Origin: Streptomyces globisporus
Lineage (GTDB): Bacteria; Actinomycetota; Actinomycetes; Streptomycetales; Streptomycetaceae
NCBI GenBank assembly: GCA_014649555.1
Contig: BMTG01000014.1
Coordinates: 124,001 to 188,000 of the forward strand
Length of the DNA: 64,000 nt
Direction: 5' to 3'
Under the pieces are notes generated by a model. It made no database searches, was not told the origin of the DNA, and saw nothing but the letters and a program-made list of their open reading frames with translations. The position numbers were made by a program, and so were the translations under genes. This document shows, piece by piece, positions 40,357-50,782 of this stretch. Numbering within the stretch: the first letter of the stretch is position 1; every line of letters begins with the position of its first letter.

Positions 40357-41955
40357 TCACGCGTCCTCCCAGTACCTCGGGTGGATCAGCGTCGACGGGA
40401 GCAGCCCCGGCAGCCGGGCCTCGGCCGCGGCCCGCGCCCCCTCGCGCAGCTCCCGGCCCCGCAGCGAGCGCGGTTCGGGCCCTCCGGCGGCCAGCGCGGC
40501 CTGCGGCGCCCGGCCCGCCGCGGCGAGGAGGAACCCCCAGTCCTCCCGCTCCCGGCCCTCCCCACCGCCCCGGTCCGGGCTGGCGGCGAAGCCCGCGTAC
40601 CGGCCGGTGACGCGATAGGGACGGGTCGCGAGGCCGCCCGCGCGCACCGACGCCTCCACCGTCCAGAAGGTCTGCGGCCGGGCCCCCAGCGGTCCGGCGT
40701 GCACCACGAGCCGCCCGTCCGGGGCCAGGGCCTCCCCGATCAGCCCGTAGAACTCGGCCGAATACAGCTTCGTACTGGCGGTGATGCCCGGGTCCGGGAG
40801 GTCGGAGATCACCACGTCGTAGCGGCCGTGGTCGGCCCGGAGCCAGGGGAACGCGTCCGCCCCGACCAGAGTGAGGCGGGGGTCGCGGAAGGCGTGGCCG
40901 TTCAGTTCGGAGAGGGCGGGGTCGGTACGGGCCAGTCGGGTGACGGCGGGGTCCAGCTCGACGACGGTGACCGCGCGGACGTCCTCGTAACGCAGCACCT
41001 CGCGGGCGGCGAGCCCGTCGCCGCCACCGAGGATGAGCACACGGGCGCGGGGCCCGTTCATCGCGGGGTGCACCAGCGCCTCGTGGTAGCGGTACTCGTC
41101 GCGGGCGCTGACCCGCAGCCGGCCGTCCAGATAGAGGCCGAGGGAGTCCCGGTCGGTGCCGGTCACCACGACCTCCTGCACCCCGGTCTGCACGGCGACC
41201 CGCACCTGGTCCCCGTACACCGCCCGGCGCGCCGCCCGCTCGAAGTCGTCGACCAGCACCGTGGCGGTGGCCAGCACCGCGATCACCGAGACGTTGGCCA
41301 GGACGAGGAGCCAGCGGGACCGGGGGCTCAGGTCGCTCCGGAACACCCACAGGACGAGCGCCCCGCCCGCCGCCGCGTTGACCGCGCCGGTGAACAGCGC
41401 ACCGGTCAACTGCCCCAGCATCGGCAGCAGCAGAAAGGGGAACGCGAGCCCGCCGACCAGCGCGCCCACGTAGTCGGCGGCGAAGAGATCGGCGACGGCC
41501 CCGCCCGCGTCCTGCCGGTCGACGCGCTGGATCAGCGTCATCAGCAGCGGGATCTCCGCGCCGATCAGCACTCCGATCGCCAGCGAGAACCCGACCAGGG
41601 CGTACTGCGAATCGCCGAGCCAGGCGAACGAGGCGTAGAGGACCAGCGCGGATGAGCCGCCGATCAGGGCGAGAGCCGCCTCGATCATCCCGAAACCGAC
41701 GGCGGCACGGCAGCGCAAACGTTTCGCGAGAAGGGATCCGATGCCCATCGCGAACACCATCACGGAGAGCACGACGGACGCCTGGGTGACCGAATCGCCG
41801 ATGAGATACGAGGCGAGCGCGACCAGTTCGAGCTCGTAGACGAGACCGCAGGCGGCGCAGACGAAGACCGCGGCCAGCACGAGGAACCGGCCGGTCCTCG
41901 GCCGTACGGGGAGCCGCGCCGCGCCCCCTCGCAGCGACATCTGCTGGTCGATCAT
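40357..41955 (-). CDS. Membrane-linked polyamine aminopropyltransferase (spermidine synthase-like)
   Basis: 532 residues. Seven or so membrane helices in residues 20-225 ([39 protein letters not shown] and following) precede a spermidine-synthase fold: [55 protein letters not shown] (nucleotide site) and [11 protein letters not shown]. Many actinobacterial and proteobacterial genes have this fused form; substrates need not be polyamines. DUF2617 lies 67 bp upstream on the same strand, its usual partner in Streptomyces. Confidence 0.9.
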   Translation of the reverse strand: MIDQQMSLRGGAARLPVRPRTGRFLVLAAVFVCAACGLVYELELVALASYLIGDSVTQASVVLSVMVFAMGIGSLLAKRLRCRAAVGFGMIEAALALIGGSSALVLYASFAWLGDSQYALVGFSLAIGVLIGAEIPLLMTLIQRVDRQDAGGAVADLFAADYVGALVGGLAFPFLLLPMLGQLTGALFTGAVNAAAGGALVLWVFRSDLSPRSRWLLVLANVSVIAVLATATVLVDDFERAARRAVYGDQVRVAVQTGVQEVVVTGTDRDSLGLYLDGRLRVSARDEYRYHEALVHPAMNGPRARVLILGGGDGLAAREVLRYEDVRAVTVVELDPAVTRLARTDPALSELNGHAFRDPRLTLVGADAFPWLRADHGRYDVVISDLPDPGITASTKLYSAEFYGLIGEALAPDGRLVVHAGPLGARPQTFWTVEASVRAGGLATRPYRVTGRYAGFAASPDRGGGEGREREDWGFLLAAAGRAPQAALAAGGPEPRSLRGRELREGARAAAEARLPGLLPSTLIHPRYWEDA

Positions 41956-42022
41956 GACGCGAACGCTACGTCACGACACGGTCGCACCTTGTCACCCACA
42001 CGGGTGTAAGTGCCCCTGCCAC

Positions 42023-42544
42023 TCAGGCCGCGGGAGCCGGAATCCGCACGCCCACCCGGGTCCGGGTCACCACCAACTGCCCCTCCTGCGGGTACGCGTG
42101 CCAGGTGCGCCACCGCACCTGGCCCTCGGTGCGCTGGGCGAGCATCGCGGTGAAGGCGTACGGGCTGCCGGGGAAGGTGCCCACCAGGCCGTGCGGGTGG
42201 TCGCTCACCAGGGCGAGCAGCTCCTGCGCGCGCCCGGCGAACTGCCCCTGGGTCAGGGTCTCCACCCGCGCCGCGAATTCGTACTCCCGGTCCCCGAGGC
42301 GCTTCGAGACACCGAGGGGCAGGGGGGTGCTGCTGCCGGGCATACAGGCCACGGTCTCGGAACAGACCCCGTGCTCCTCCTGGAGGAGCACCTGGTGGGA
42401 GGCGCCGAGCAGCCTCAACTGGAGTTCGGCGCCGTCGAACCGGAGGTCGAGGACCGCCAGGGCGGGCAGCGGCTCCCGCCCCAGCATCCAGGCCAGGTCG
42501 GCGGCGCGGGTATCGGAATAGGCCGTCTGGAGGGTGGTGAGCAT
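42023..42544 (-). CDS. DUF2617 family protein
   Basis: 173 residues from the ATG at 42544. Recognisable text: LQTAYSDTRAADLAWMLGREPLPALAVLDLRFDGAELQLRLLGASHQVLL, then GSPYAFTAMLAQRTEGQVRWRTWHAYPQEGQLVVTRTRV. Soluble, no catalytic motif. DUF2617 genes lie beside the membrane-linked aminopropyltransferase in many Streptomyces, as here, so a linked role is likely, but the function is unknown. The 317-bp region upstream holds only a terminator and a likely promoter. Confidence 0.85.
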   Translation of the reverse strand: MLTTLQTAYSDTRAADLAWMLGREPLPALAVLDLRFDGAELQLRLLGASHQVLLQEEHGVCSETVACMPGSSTPLPLGVSKRLGDREYEFAARVETLTQGQFAGRAQELLALVSDHPHGLVGTFPGSPYAFTAMLAQRTEGQVRWRTWHAYPQEGQLVVTRTRVGVRIPAPAA

Positions 42545-42784
42545 GGGTGGGCTCCGCAAACACACATGGACACCGGGACAGCGGAACGCCCCCTGCATGA
42601 CTGCGCGTGGGAGGTGAGGGCGCCCGATCTGGTCCAACTGGGGTCCGAGGGCTGAATGTTCTCTTCGACGAGGGAATCACGAAGTACGCCGCACTCACAG
42701 CGTTTTCGCCCAACTTGCCGTGGTTTCCATCCCCTCGGGGGCCCCACGGTTCAACTGTTCAAACGAAAACGTCCGCGTCGCTCA

Positions 42785-42824
42785 ACAAAAAGGCGCCCGG
42801 AGGGAGTTCACCCTCCGGACGCCC
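42785..42824 (-). terminator. Rho-independent terminator after the first small Gly/Ser-rich gene
   Basis: Stem of 12 paired bases GGCG.CCGGAGGG / CCCTCCGG.CGCC with loop AGTTCA, followed on the minus strand by TTTTTG. The best T-run terminator of the window. The rest of 42545-42861 shows nothing recognisable. Confidence 0.88.
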
Positions 42825-42861
42825 GGCGTCAGGTCACTGTCGGTGACCCTCGGCGGCCGGG

Positions 42862-43107
42862 TCAGTCACCGCCGCCCCCACCGCTGCACGAATACCCTCC
42901 GGAGCTCCGGCTCCCTCCGGAGCGCCGGCTCCCGCCCGAAGACCGCGTGCCTCCGCTGCCGGAAGACCGCGTGCCTCCACCGCTGTAAGGAGGCGTGCCT
43001 CCTCCCCGGCCGGCATCCCGGCGGCTGTCGCGCACCATCCCCCACACGAGCCAGACGACGCCCGCCACCGGCGCCCCCAGCAACAGCACCGTCAAGACGA
43101 TCTCCAT
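42862..43107 (-). CDS. Small membrane-anchored Gly/Ser-rich protein (copy A)
   Basis: 81 residues from the ATG at 43107 with GGAAGGCGG upstream. A single N-terminal membrane helix (EIVLTVLLLGAPVAGVVWLVWGMV) is followed by RDSRRDAG and a low-complexity tail of GGGTRSSG-type repeats ending YSCSGGGGGD. It shares architecture and a 36-bp leader element with the gene just upstream. No family recognised. A terminator with a T-run follows it. The pair is probably one transcription unit with two separate leaders. Confidence 0.68.
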   Translation of the reverse strand: MEIVLTVLLLGAPVAGVVWLVWGMVRDSRRDAGRGGGTPPYSGGGTRSSGSGGTRSSGGSRRSGGSRSSGGYSCSGGGGGD

Positions 43108-43127
43108 GCGCTCACCCGCCTTCCTGG

Positions 43128-43163
43128 CCCCCGAAGCGAGGTCCCCCGTCGCTTCCCCGTTGT
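43128..43163 (-). repeat. 36-bp leader element, copy A
   Basis: Perfect 36-bp repeat of 43547-43582, 20 bp upstream of small gene A. On the gene's strand it contains a hairpin GAAGCGA...TCGCTTC with a 9-nt loop. Confidence 0.85.
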
Positions 43164-43219
43164 CGCGAACGCCCCCCAGGCCCGTGGCCCCGTCAGCTGC
43201 CACCGGCGGGGTGGCCCCG

Positions 43220-43525
43220 TCAGCTGCTGCTCCCGCCGCAGCCACCCCCGCCGCCCCCGCACGACGAGCCGCCGCCGCAGGAGTGGCCGCCGGAGTGCCC
43301 GCCCGAGCCGGAGTCGCCGCCGGACCCGGAGTCGCCCCACGACGACCACCAGCCGCCGCCGGAGTCGCCGCCGCCGAAGCTGTCGCCGCCCCCCGATGCC
43401 ACGCTCGACGAACGCCGGCTTCCCTTGCGCTTGCTCGACGGCCGGCTCCCGCCGGTGGCCCGCAGAACGGCCAGCAGTCCTCCGACGACGACCGCGGCGA
43501 TCACTATCGCGATGAAGACGCCCAT
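43220..43525 (-). CDS. Small membrane-anchored Gly/Ser/His/Cys-rich protein (copy B)
   Basis: 101 residues from the ATG at 43525 with GGTGGGGG upstream. N-terminal helix (GVFIAIVIAAVVVGGLLAVL), then a basic patch SSKRKGSRRSSS, then Gly/Ser/Asp-rich text with two Trp (GGGWWSSWGD). The end is Gly-rich with His and Cys (GGHSGGHSCGGGSSCGGG, then GGCGG). The C-x6-C-x6-C spacing and His may bind metal. Same layout and leader element as copy A. Unknown function. Confidence 0.68.
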   Translation of the reverse strand: MGVFIAIVIAAVVVGGLLAVLRATGGSRPSSKRKGSRRSSSVASGGGDSFGGGDSGGGWWSSWGDSGSGGDSGSGGHSGGHSCGGGSSCGGGGGGCGGSSS

Positions 43526-43546
43526 GGCCCCCACCCGCCCTTCTCT

Positions 43547-43582
43547 CCCCCGAAGCGAGGTCCCCCGTCGCTTCCCCGTTGT
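43547..43582 (-). repeat. 36-bp leader element, copy B
   Basis: Perfect repeat of 43128-43163, 21 bp upstream of small gene B, with the same GAAGCGA/TCGCTTC hairpin. The reading frame relation to the following gene differs between copies, so it is not conserved as protein. Confidence 0.85.
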
Positions 43583-43655
43583 TGTGTGACAGGGGGATTC
43601 CCCAGGCCGTCGCGCGCCAAAGCGGACTTGAGCAACTCCAGAGCTTCGGCCCAGG

Positions 43656-44831
43656 ATGGCGCCCATGACACAGGGACGACCGCTGCTCAACCGCCGCCTC
43701 GCCGCGTTCGGCACGACGATCTTCGCCGAGATGTCGGCGCTGGCCGTGCGGACCGGCTCCATCAACCTCGGCCAGGGCTTCCCCGACACCGACGGGCCCG
43801 AGGAGATCCGGGAGGCGGCGGTCCGGGCGCTGCGCGCCGGCCACGGCAACCAGTACCCGCCCGGCCCCGGCGTCCCGGAGCTCCGGAACGCCGTCGCCGC
43901 CCACCAGGAGCGCTTCTACGGCCTGACCTGGTCCCCGGAGACGGAGGTCCTGGTGACGACCGGGGCCACGGAGGCGATCGCAGCATCACTGCTCGCCCTC
44001 CTCGAACCGGACGACGAGGTCATCGCGTTCGAGCCGTACTACGACTCGTACGCCGCCTGCATCGCCATGGCGGGCGCCAAGCGCGTACCGCTCACCCTGC
44101 GCGCCCCGGGCTTCCGCCCCGACCTCGATGAACTGCGCACCCTGATCACCCCGCGCACCCGCCTCCTGCTGCTGAACACCCCGCACAACCCGACCGGCAC
44201 GGTCCTCACCCCCGATGAACTGGCCGGGATCGCCGCCCTCGCGGTGGAGCACGATCTCCTGGTGGTGACCGACGAGGTGTACGAGCACCTGGTCTTCACC
44301 GGGGCGCACCACCCGATCGCCGCGCTCCCCGGGATGCGCGAGCGCACGGTGTCCATCTCGTCGTCGGGGAAGACGTTCTCGTACACCGGCTGGAAGATCG
44401 GCTGGGTGACCGGTGACGCGCCGCTGGTGGCGGCGGTGCGGTCGGCGAAGCAGTATCTGACCTTCGTCAGCGGGGGCCCGTTCCAGTACGCGATCGCCGA
44501 GGCGCTCGCCCTGCCGGACACGTTCTTCACCGGCTTCCGCGCGGACATGCACCGCAAGCGGGATCTGCTGGCGAAGGGGCTGCGCGCCGCGGGCTTCCGG
44601 GTGTACGAGCCGGAGGGGACGTACTTCATCACCACCGACATCTCCCCGTTCGGCGACGAGGACGCCTACGCGTTCTGCCGCGCGCTGCCGGAGCGCTGCG
44701 GGGTGGCGGCGGTGCCGGTCTCGGTCTTCTACGACGACCCGGAGGCGGGCCGCAGCCAGGTCCGGTTCACGTTCTGCAAGAGGGACGACGTGCTGGAGGA
44801 GGCGGTGGAGCGGCTGGCCCGGCTGGGCTGA
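43656..44831 (+). CDS. Class I/II aminotransferase, kynurenine/methionine aminotransferase-like
   Basis: 391 residues. PLP fold-type I: FAEMSALAVRTGSINLGQGFPDTDGPEEIREAA, GATEAIAASLLALLEPDDEVIAFEPYYDSY, NTPHNPTGTVL, VTDEVYEHLVFTG and SSSGKTFSYTGWKIGWV with the PLP lysine, ending RSQVRFTFCKRDDVL. The INLGQGFPD opening and Y..Y region place it with kynurenine/glutamine transaminase-like and YbdL-type methionine aminotransferases rather than aspartate aminotransferase. ATG 43656 or 43665. Convergent with YbjN. Confidence 0.92.
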   Translation: MAPMTQGRPLLNRRLAAFGTTIFAEMSALAVRTGSINLGQGFPDTDGPEEIREAAVRALRAGHGNQYPPGPGVPELRNAVAAHQERFYGLTWSPETEVLVTTGATEAIAASLLALLEPDDEVIAFEPYYDSYAACIAMAGAKRVPLTLRAPGFRPDLDELRTLITPRTRLLLLNTPHNPTGTVLTPDELAGIAALAVEHDLLVVTDEVYEHLVFTGAHHPIAALPGMRERTVSISSSGKTFSYTGWKIGWVTGDAPLVAAVRSAKQYLTFVSGGPFQYAIAEALALPDTFFTGFRADMHRKRDLLAKGLRAAGFRVYEPEGTYFITTDISPFGDEDAYAFCRALPERCGVAAVPVSVFYDDPEAGRSQVRFTFCKRDDVLEEAVERLARLG

Positions 44832-44846
44832 TCCCCCCAGAGGTAC

Positions 44847-44895
44847 GGGAACGGCCCGGGCAGCGGTCGCGATGACCGCTGCCCGGGCCGTTCCC
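44847..44895. terminator. Bidirectional terminator with perfect 22-bp stem
   Basis: GGGAACGGCCCGGGCAGCGG plus TC pairs perfectly with its complement across GCGAT, between convergent genes. Confidence 0.88.
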
Positions 44896-44908
44896 GATGG
44901 GTCGGAGA

Positions 44909-45454
44909 CTAGGCGCCCGCGGGCTCCTCGCCGTCCGTCTTGCCCTCGGCGGGCTGGATGCCGAGGCGCTCGATGAGCCACTTGTCGAACTCGATCGAGG
45001 CACGCACCCAGCTCACCGTCGAGGAGACGAAGTGCTCCAGGCTGACGCCGGTGCCGATGAGCATCTGCGCCTCACCGATCAGCCGGACGGAACCCGTCTC
45101 GCCCTCCTCGCCCTCGTGGGCGTGGGTGTAGACCTTGGGCCACAGGGTGCGGCGGTTCCAGTCGTCGATGGCGTCCAGCAGGACGGGACGCTGGTCCAGG
45201 TCGTGCGGGCGGTCGTAGAACGTACGGACCGAGAAGACCTGCTGCTCCGCCTCGCCGCGGAACATGAAGTACGTCCGGAACTCTTCCCACGGCGCCGCGA
45301 GGTCGCCCTCGTCGTCGACGACGTACTTCAGCTCCATCTGGTCGAGGAGCTGCTTGACGAGGTCCTGGTCAGGGACGACGGGGCCCTCCGGTCCTGCCGC
45401 CTGCGGTTCGGGCTGGCCCCCGAAATTAGGAATCGAGGACGGATCGATGCTCAC
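44909..45454 (-). CDS. YbjN domain protein
   Basis: 181 residues from the GTG at 45454 (AAGGGAAATAACG upstream). YbjN/sensory-transduction-like fold: LVKQLLDQMELKYVVDDEGDLAAPWEEFRTYFMFRGEAEQQVFSVRTFYDRPHDLDQRPVLLDAIDDWNRRTLWPKVYTH, then LIGEAQMLIGTGVSLEHFVSSTVSWVRASIEFDKWL. YbjN proteins resemble type III secretion chaperones and often act in regulation; the role in Streptomyces is unknown. Acidic N- and C-terminal tails. Monocistronic between its terminator and clpB. Confidence 0.85.
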   Translation of the reverse strand: MSIDPSSIPNFGGQPEPQAAGPEGPVVPDQDLVKQLLDQMELKYVVDDEGDLAAPWEEFRTYFMFRGEAEQQVFSVRTFYDRPHDLDQRPVLLDAIDDWNRRTLWPKVYTHAHEGEEGETGSVRLIGEAQMLIGTGVSLEHFVSSTVSWVRASIEFDKWLIERLGIQPAEGKTDGEEPAGA

Positions 45455-45612
45455 CGTTATTTCCCTTCGTGCGGTTGCGGCCATCCTCTCCCATGGCGGG
45501 CGGGGCATGGCAAGCCCCGGCGGCCCCGATCAGCCACAAGCTGACAGACAGCGGGTGGAGACGGGGCTCGCCGGGCATTCGCTGACAGCGTGCGACGCTC
45601 CGTGACCGGCGG

Positions 45613-48204
<2,592 letters not shown>

Positions 48205-48277
48205 GTGTGGTTACTCCTCCTCGCAGCTGGGGGCGTGCGTGCCTACGTCTCACATTGACTTAATCAACGTGCACAAA

Positions 48278-48298
48278 GTTGAGTCTATTCCACTCAAG
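48278..48298. promoter_or_regulatory. HAIR box (HspR operator) upstream of clpB
   Basis: GTTGAGT-N7-ACTCAAG differs from the HspR consensus CTTGAGT-N7-ACTCAAG by one base. It lies in the clpB promoter region next to a TTGA-N5-TCAA dyad (48255-48267). Confidence 0.9.
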
Positions 48299-48364
48299 GC
48301 AGTGATCGCACGCGCCCCGGGCCTCGGAGCCGGGTTCGTTCGCGGGCTCTCGTACGCTGCCCCC

Positions 48365-48766
48365 ATGGCAGACGTACGCAACCCCTCCCCCGAATACGTC
48401 GCGTTCTGGCGCGAGAGCCACCTGTCCACGCTGACGACGCCCCGCCCGGACGGCACGCCGCACGTGGTGCCGGTCTGTGTGACGTACGACCCGGAGGCCG
48501 GGATCGCGCGCGTGATCACCGACGGCGGCAGCCGCAAGGTCGCCCACATCCGCGCGGCCGGCCCCGACGGGGCGCGCGTGGCCGTCTGCCAGATCGACCG
48601 GGCCCGCTGGGCGACCCTGGAGGGCCGCGCTGTGATCCGTACCGAGCCGGAGACCGTCAGGGACGCCGAGGCCCGCCACGAGGAGCGCTACGGCCGTCCG
48701 CCGCGGATCAACCCGACCCGGGTCGTCATCGAGATCACCCTCGACCGGGCGCTCGGCAAGGCCTGA
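48365..48766 (+). CDS. PPOX-class F420-dependent oxidoreductase
   Basis: 133 residues, split-barrel flavin-binding fold. SPEYVAFWRESHLSTLTTPRPDGTPHVVPVCVTYDPE is the hallmark opening of actinobacterial PPOX/F420-binding proteins. RVAVCQIDRARWATLEGRAVI and YGRPPRINPTRVVIEITLDRALGKA complete it. It probably reduces small molecules such as quinones or biliverdin-like substrates with F420H2. The start lies 67 bp from the HAIR box, on the other side from clpB; heat-shock control of this gene too is possible but unproven. Confidence 0.88.
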   Translation: MADVRNPSPEYVAFWRESHLSTLTTPRPDGTPHVVPVCVTYDPEAGIARVITDGGSRKVAHIRAAGPDGARVAVCQIDRARWATLEGRAVIRTEPETVRDAEARHEERYGRPPRINPTRVVIEITLDRALGKA

Positions 48767-48798
48767 CCCCGCCGCGCAGAGCTGCGGAGACAGCACAA

Positions 48799-48831
48799 CG
48801 GCGCCACCGTGTTCAGGTCACGGTGGCGCCG
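48799..48831. terminator. Bidirectional terminator
   Basis: Perfect 13-bp stem CGGCGCCACCGTG / CACGGTGGCGCCG with loop TTCAGGT, between the convergent PPOX and Rieske-like genes. Confidence 0.88.
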
Positions 48832-48879
48832 CTGTGTGGGGGAAGCGCCTGGAGCGACAGGTGACGACGGGGGAATCGC

Positions 48880-49200
48880 TCAGGCACTGCGGGGGGTGGC
48901 GGAAAGGGGTTCTGCGTCGAACAGCTCGTGGTCGCGCTGATCGAGATTGACGAAGATCATGCCGTACCTGACGGCACAGCGAACCGGCTGCGGGGCGCCG
49001 CGGGGCCGACGGAGGCAGCGATAGGCGCGGACGTCCTCGTCCTCTTCCATCACCACGACGATCGGCTCTCCGAACAGGGTGACCATCAACGAGTCGCCAC
49101 GGCGGGGGAGGGCCGTGAGCAGATCGATGAAATGCCACCCTGAGCGATAGGCGGTTGCCATCTCGCGCCGGAAGGTGCGGTCGTCCGGCGGGGTGCTCAT
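48880..49200 (-). CDS. Small Rieske-like protein with both ligand histidines replaced
   Basis: 106 residues from the ATG at 49200. The text SGWHFIDLLTALPRRGDSLMVTLFGEPIVVVMEEDEDVRAYRCLRRPRGAP follows the start of a Rieske oxygenase domain (GEPVVVxRDEDGxVRAFxNxCRHRGAP). The cluster motif C-x-H...C-x2-H reads C62-L-R64 and C75-AV-R78, with only 10 residues between instead of about 16. A classical [2Fe-2S] centre is therefore unlikely. Its start overlaps the repeat-peptide gene (ATGA, 49197-49200), so the two are made together. Fold call is inference; no other family was recognised. Confidence 0.5.
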   Translation of the reverse strand: MSTPPDDRTFRREMATAYRSGWHFIDLLTALPRRGDSLMVTLFGEPIVVVMEEDEDVRAYRCLRRPRGAPQPVRCAVRYGMIFVNLDQRDHELFDAEPLSATPRSA

Positions 49201-49517
49201 GCGACCGTACGGGCCGGAGCGACCCAAGCGATGTCGCCGTCGGCGGGCGACATCGACCAGGCGATGTCACTCGGCGCCGCTGCCGGTACGACCCAGGCGA
49301 TGTCCCCGGGTGCAGCCGCTCCCTCGGCCCCCCAGGCGATGTCTCCGGGCGCAGCTGCCACTTCGACACCCCAGGCGATGTCCCCGGGAACGGACACCGC
49401 CTCGGCACTCGAAGCTATTCCGCTACCGCCCAGCGCACCGAAAGCCACGGCTGCGACGAACGAGGCGGCAAGCGCCGAGCGAAGCATTCGCTTGTACATA
49501 GTCGGCTTCGTCCTCAC
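49197..49517 (-). CDS. Secreted repeat peptide with five GDIAW-type units
   Basis: 106 residues from GTG 49517 (GGGGAGAAG upstream; ATG 49499 also possible). Residues 1-40 are a Sec signal peptide (basic KRMLR, core SALAASFVAAVAFGALGG, likely cut near ASSAEA). The rest is five repeats with Trp at 49, 62, 75, 87 and 98: PGDIAWG, PGDIAWG, PGDIAWV, PSDIAWS, DGDIAWV, separated by Ala/Glu/Val spacers. No other domain and no Cys. It is coupled to the Rieske-like gene. Possibly a multi-core precursor, signal peptide or wall-binding repeat protein; function unknown. Confidence 0.72.
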   Translation of the reverse strand: MRTKPTMYKRMLRSALAASFVAAVAFGALGGSGIASSAEAVSVPGDIAWGVEVAAAPGDIAWGAEGAAAPGDIAWVVPAAAPSDIAWSMSPADGDIAWVAPARTVA

Positions 49518-49590
49518 TTGTGGATTCTTCTCCCCCGCACATAAGACGATGTCCTACCTGGGCACTCGAACACCACTGAGTCGATGCATC

Positions 49591-49614
49591 ATGTTCCTGA
49601 ATGTTCAGGAACAT
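49591..49614. promoter_or_regulatory. 24-bp palindrome just before the LuxR-type regulator
   Basis: Arms ATGTTCCTGAA and TTCAGGAACAT flank TG. The right arm ends directly before the GGGGGGTGGAG ribosome site of the regulator gene. It is a strong candidate autoregulatory operator, or a hairpin limiting translation. It also lies 74 bp from the repeat-peptide start on the other strand, so one protein could control both. Confidence 0.75.
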
Positions 49615-49627
49615 GGGGGGTGGAGAT

Positions 49628-50611
49628 ATGCCTACAAGCGACACAAAGCCGACACATCCTCACGGGATAACCGAACTATGTGCGGCGGGAGGCAACCTCT
49701 ACGCCAGTGCGCTGCGTTCCGGCCGCATCGCACGCGCAGAAGTCGCACCAGCACCTTGCCTGATGGAGTTCGCCCTACTCCACCCCGATCCCGATGATCC
49801 GGAATGGCTCCGGCCCGTACCGCCGTCCGCCGCTCTGGCACAACATCTGCACCCCATAGAACGCGAGATACAGGAACGGCGACGGCACTCCGTCGAACTG
49901 ACCGAATCCTTCGAGCCTTTCATGGACATCAGCGCTCAGGATCCGCCGACCACCCATGCCATAACGGTGCTGGAAGGCGTCAACCGGATCAACGCGGCGC
50001 TCGATCTCGCAACAGCGGAGTGCCGCACCGAGGTTCTCACCGTGCAGCCCGGGGGCGGCCGCAGCGAGGACCGGCTCAGCGAGGCGCTGGAGCGCGGCAT
50101 GTCCGTGGTGGACCGGGGTGTCAGCATCCGTACGCTCTATCAGCACACCGTGCGCCACAGTCCCGGCACACTCGCCTACGCGGAGCGCATGGCAGACACA
50201 CATGTGGAGATCCGGACTCTCGAGGAACTCATCGAGCGCCTGATCATCTTCGATCGCACGGTGGCCTTCATCCCCGCACAGGACGACCGCCAAGTCGCCC
50301 TGGAGCTCCGCCATCCGGGGCTCGTGGAATACCTGGTGAAAGTCTTCGAACAGCTCTGGACCCGCGCCGCCCCCCTCATGGAAGAGGTCAAGTACGACCC
50401 GACCCCGCAGGGTGTCAGCGGTGTCCAGCGCTCCATCGCACAACTCCTGGTCGAAGGCCACGTGGATGACTCCATCGCCCGCAGGCTCGGTATGAACGTC
50501 CGCACCTGCCGCGCCCATGTGGCCAAGCTCTCCGCCGCCCTGGGCAGCAGCAGCCGGGCCCAACTCGGCTACCTGATCGCCCGGTCCGGAATCCTCGAAT
50601 CGGATTCCTGA
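49628..50611 (+). CDS. LuxR-type HTH regulator with phospholipase D-like middle domain
   Basis: 327 residues from the ATG at 49628 (GGTGGAG upstream). N-terminal part: HPHGITELCAAGGNLYASALRSGRIARAEVAPAPCLMEFALLHPDP. The middle, about 110-245, resembles the TrmB/PLD-like module (NAALDLATAECRTEVLTVQPGG, IRTLYQHTVRHSPGTLAYAERM, DRTVAFIPAQDD). C-terminal LuxR HTH, about 265-325 (SIAQLLVEGHVDDSIARRLGMNVRTCRAHVAKLSAALGSSSRAQLGYLIARSG). No receiver or phospho-site. Divergent from the GDIAW peptide operon and probably its regulator. Confidence 0.8.
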   Translation: MPTSDTKPTHPHGITELCAAGGNLYASALRSGRIARAEVAPAPCLMEFALLHPDPDDPEWLRPVPPSAALAQHLHPIEREIQERRRHSVELTESFEPFMDISAQDPPTTHAITVLEGVNRINAALDLATAECRTEVLTVQPGGGRSEDRLSEALERGMSVVDRGVSIRTLYQHTVRHSPGTLAYAERMADTHVEIRTLEELIERLIIFDRTVAFIPAQDDRQVALELRHPGLVEYLVKVFEQLWTRAAPLMEEVKYDPTPQGVSGVQRSIAQLLVEGHVDDSIARRLGMNVRTCRAHVAKLSAALGSSSRAQLGYLIARSGILESDS

Positions 50612-50630
50612 CCGAACCTCCCGCCCAGGG

Positions 50631-50678
50631 GTACGGGCGTGACTGCACAACAAGGGGAGAGCACAGCCACGCCCGTAC
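50631..50678 (+). terminator. Inverted repeat after the LuxR-type regulator
   Basis: GTACGGGCGTG (50631-50641) pairs with CACGCCCGTAC (50668-50678) across 26 nt, 20 bp after the stop. Long loop, but well placed to end transcription. Confidence 0.6.
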
Positions 50679-50782
50679 ACGTCGAGGAAGTTCCCGGCTC
50701 CCTCGACGCGTACAGAATCCCCCGGACGCCCACAGTCGTACCACCATCCACTTGTTGCAGTGCACAAAGCAGGGGGGTACCA

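Noticed and set aside
43092-43904. Protein-level conservation of the NGEATGDLASG text in the 36-bp repeats
   Set aside because: The frame is joined to the following gene in one copy only, so conservation is at the DNA or RNA level.
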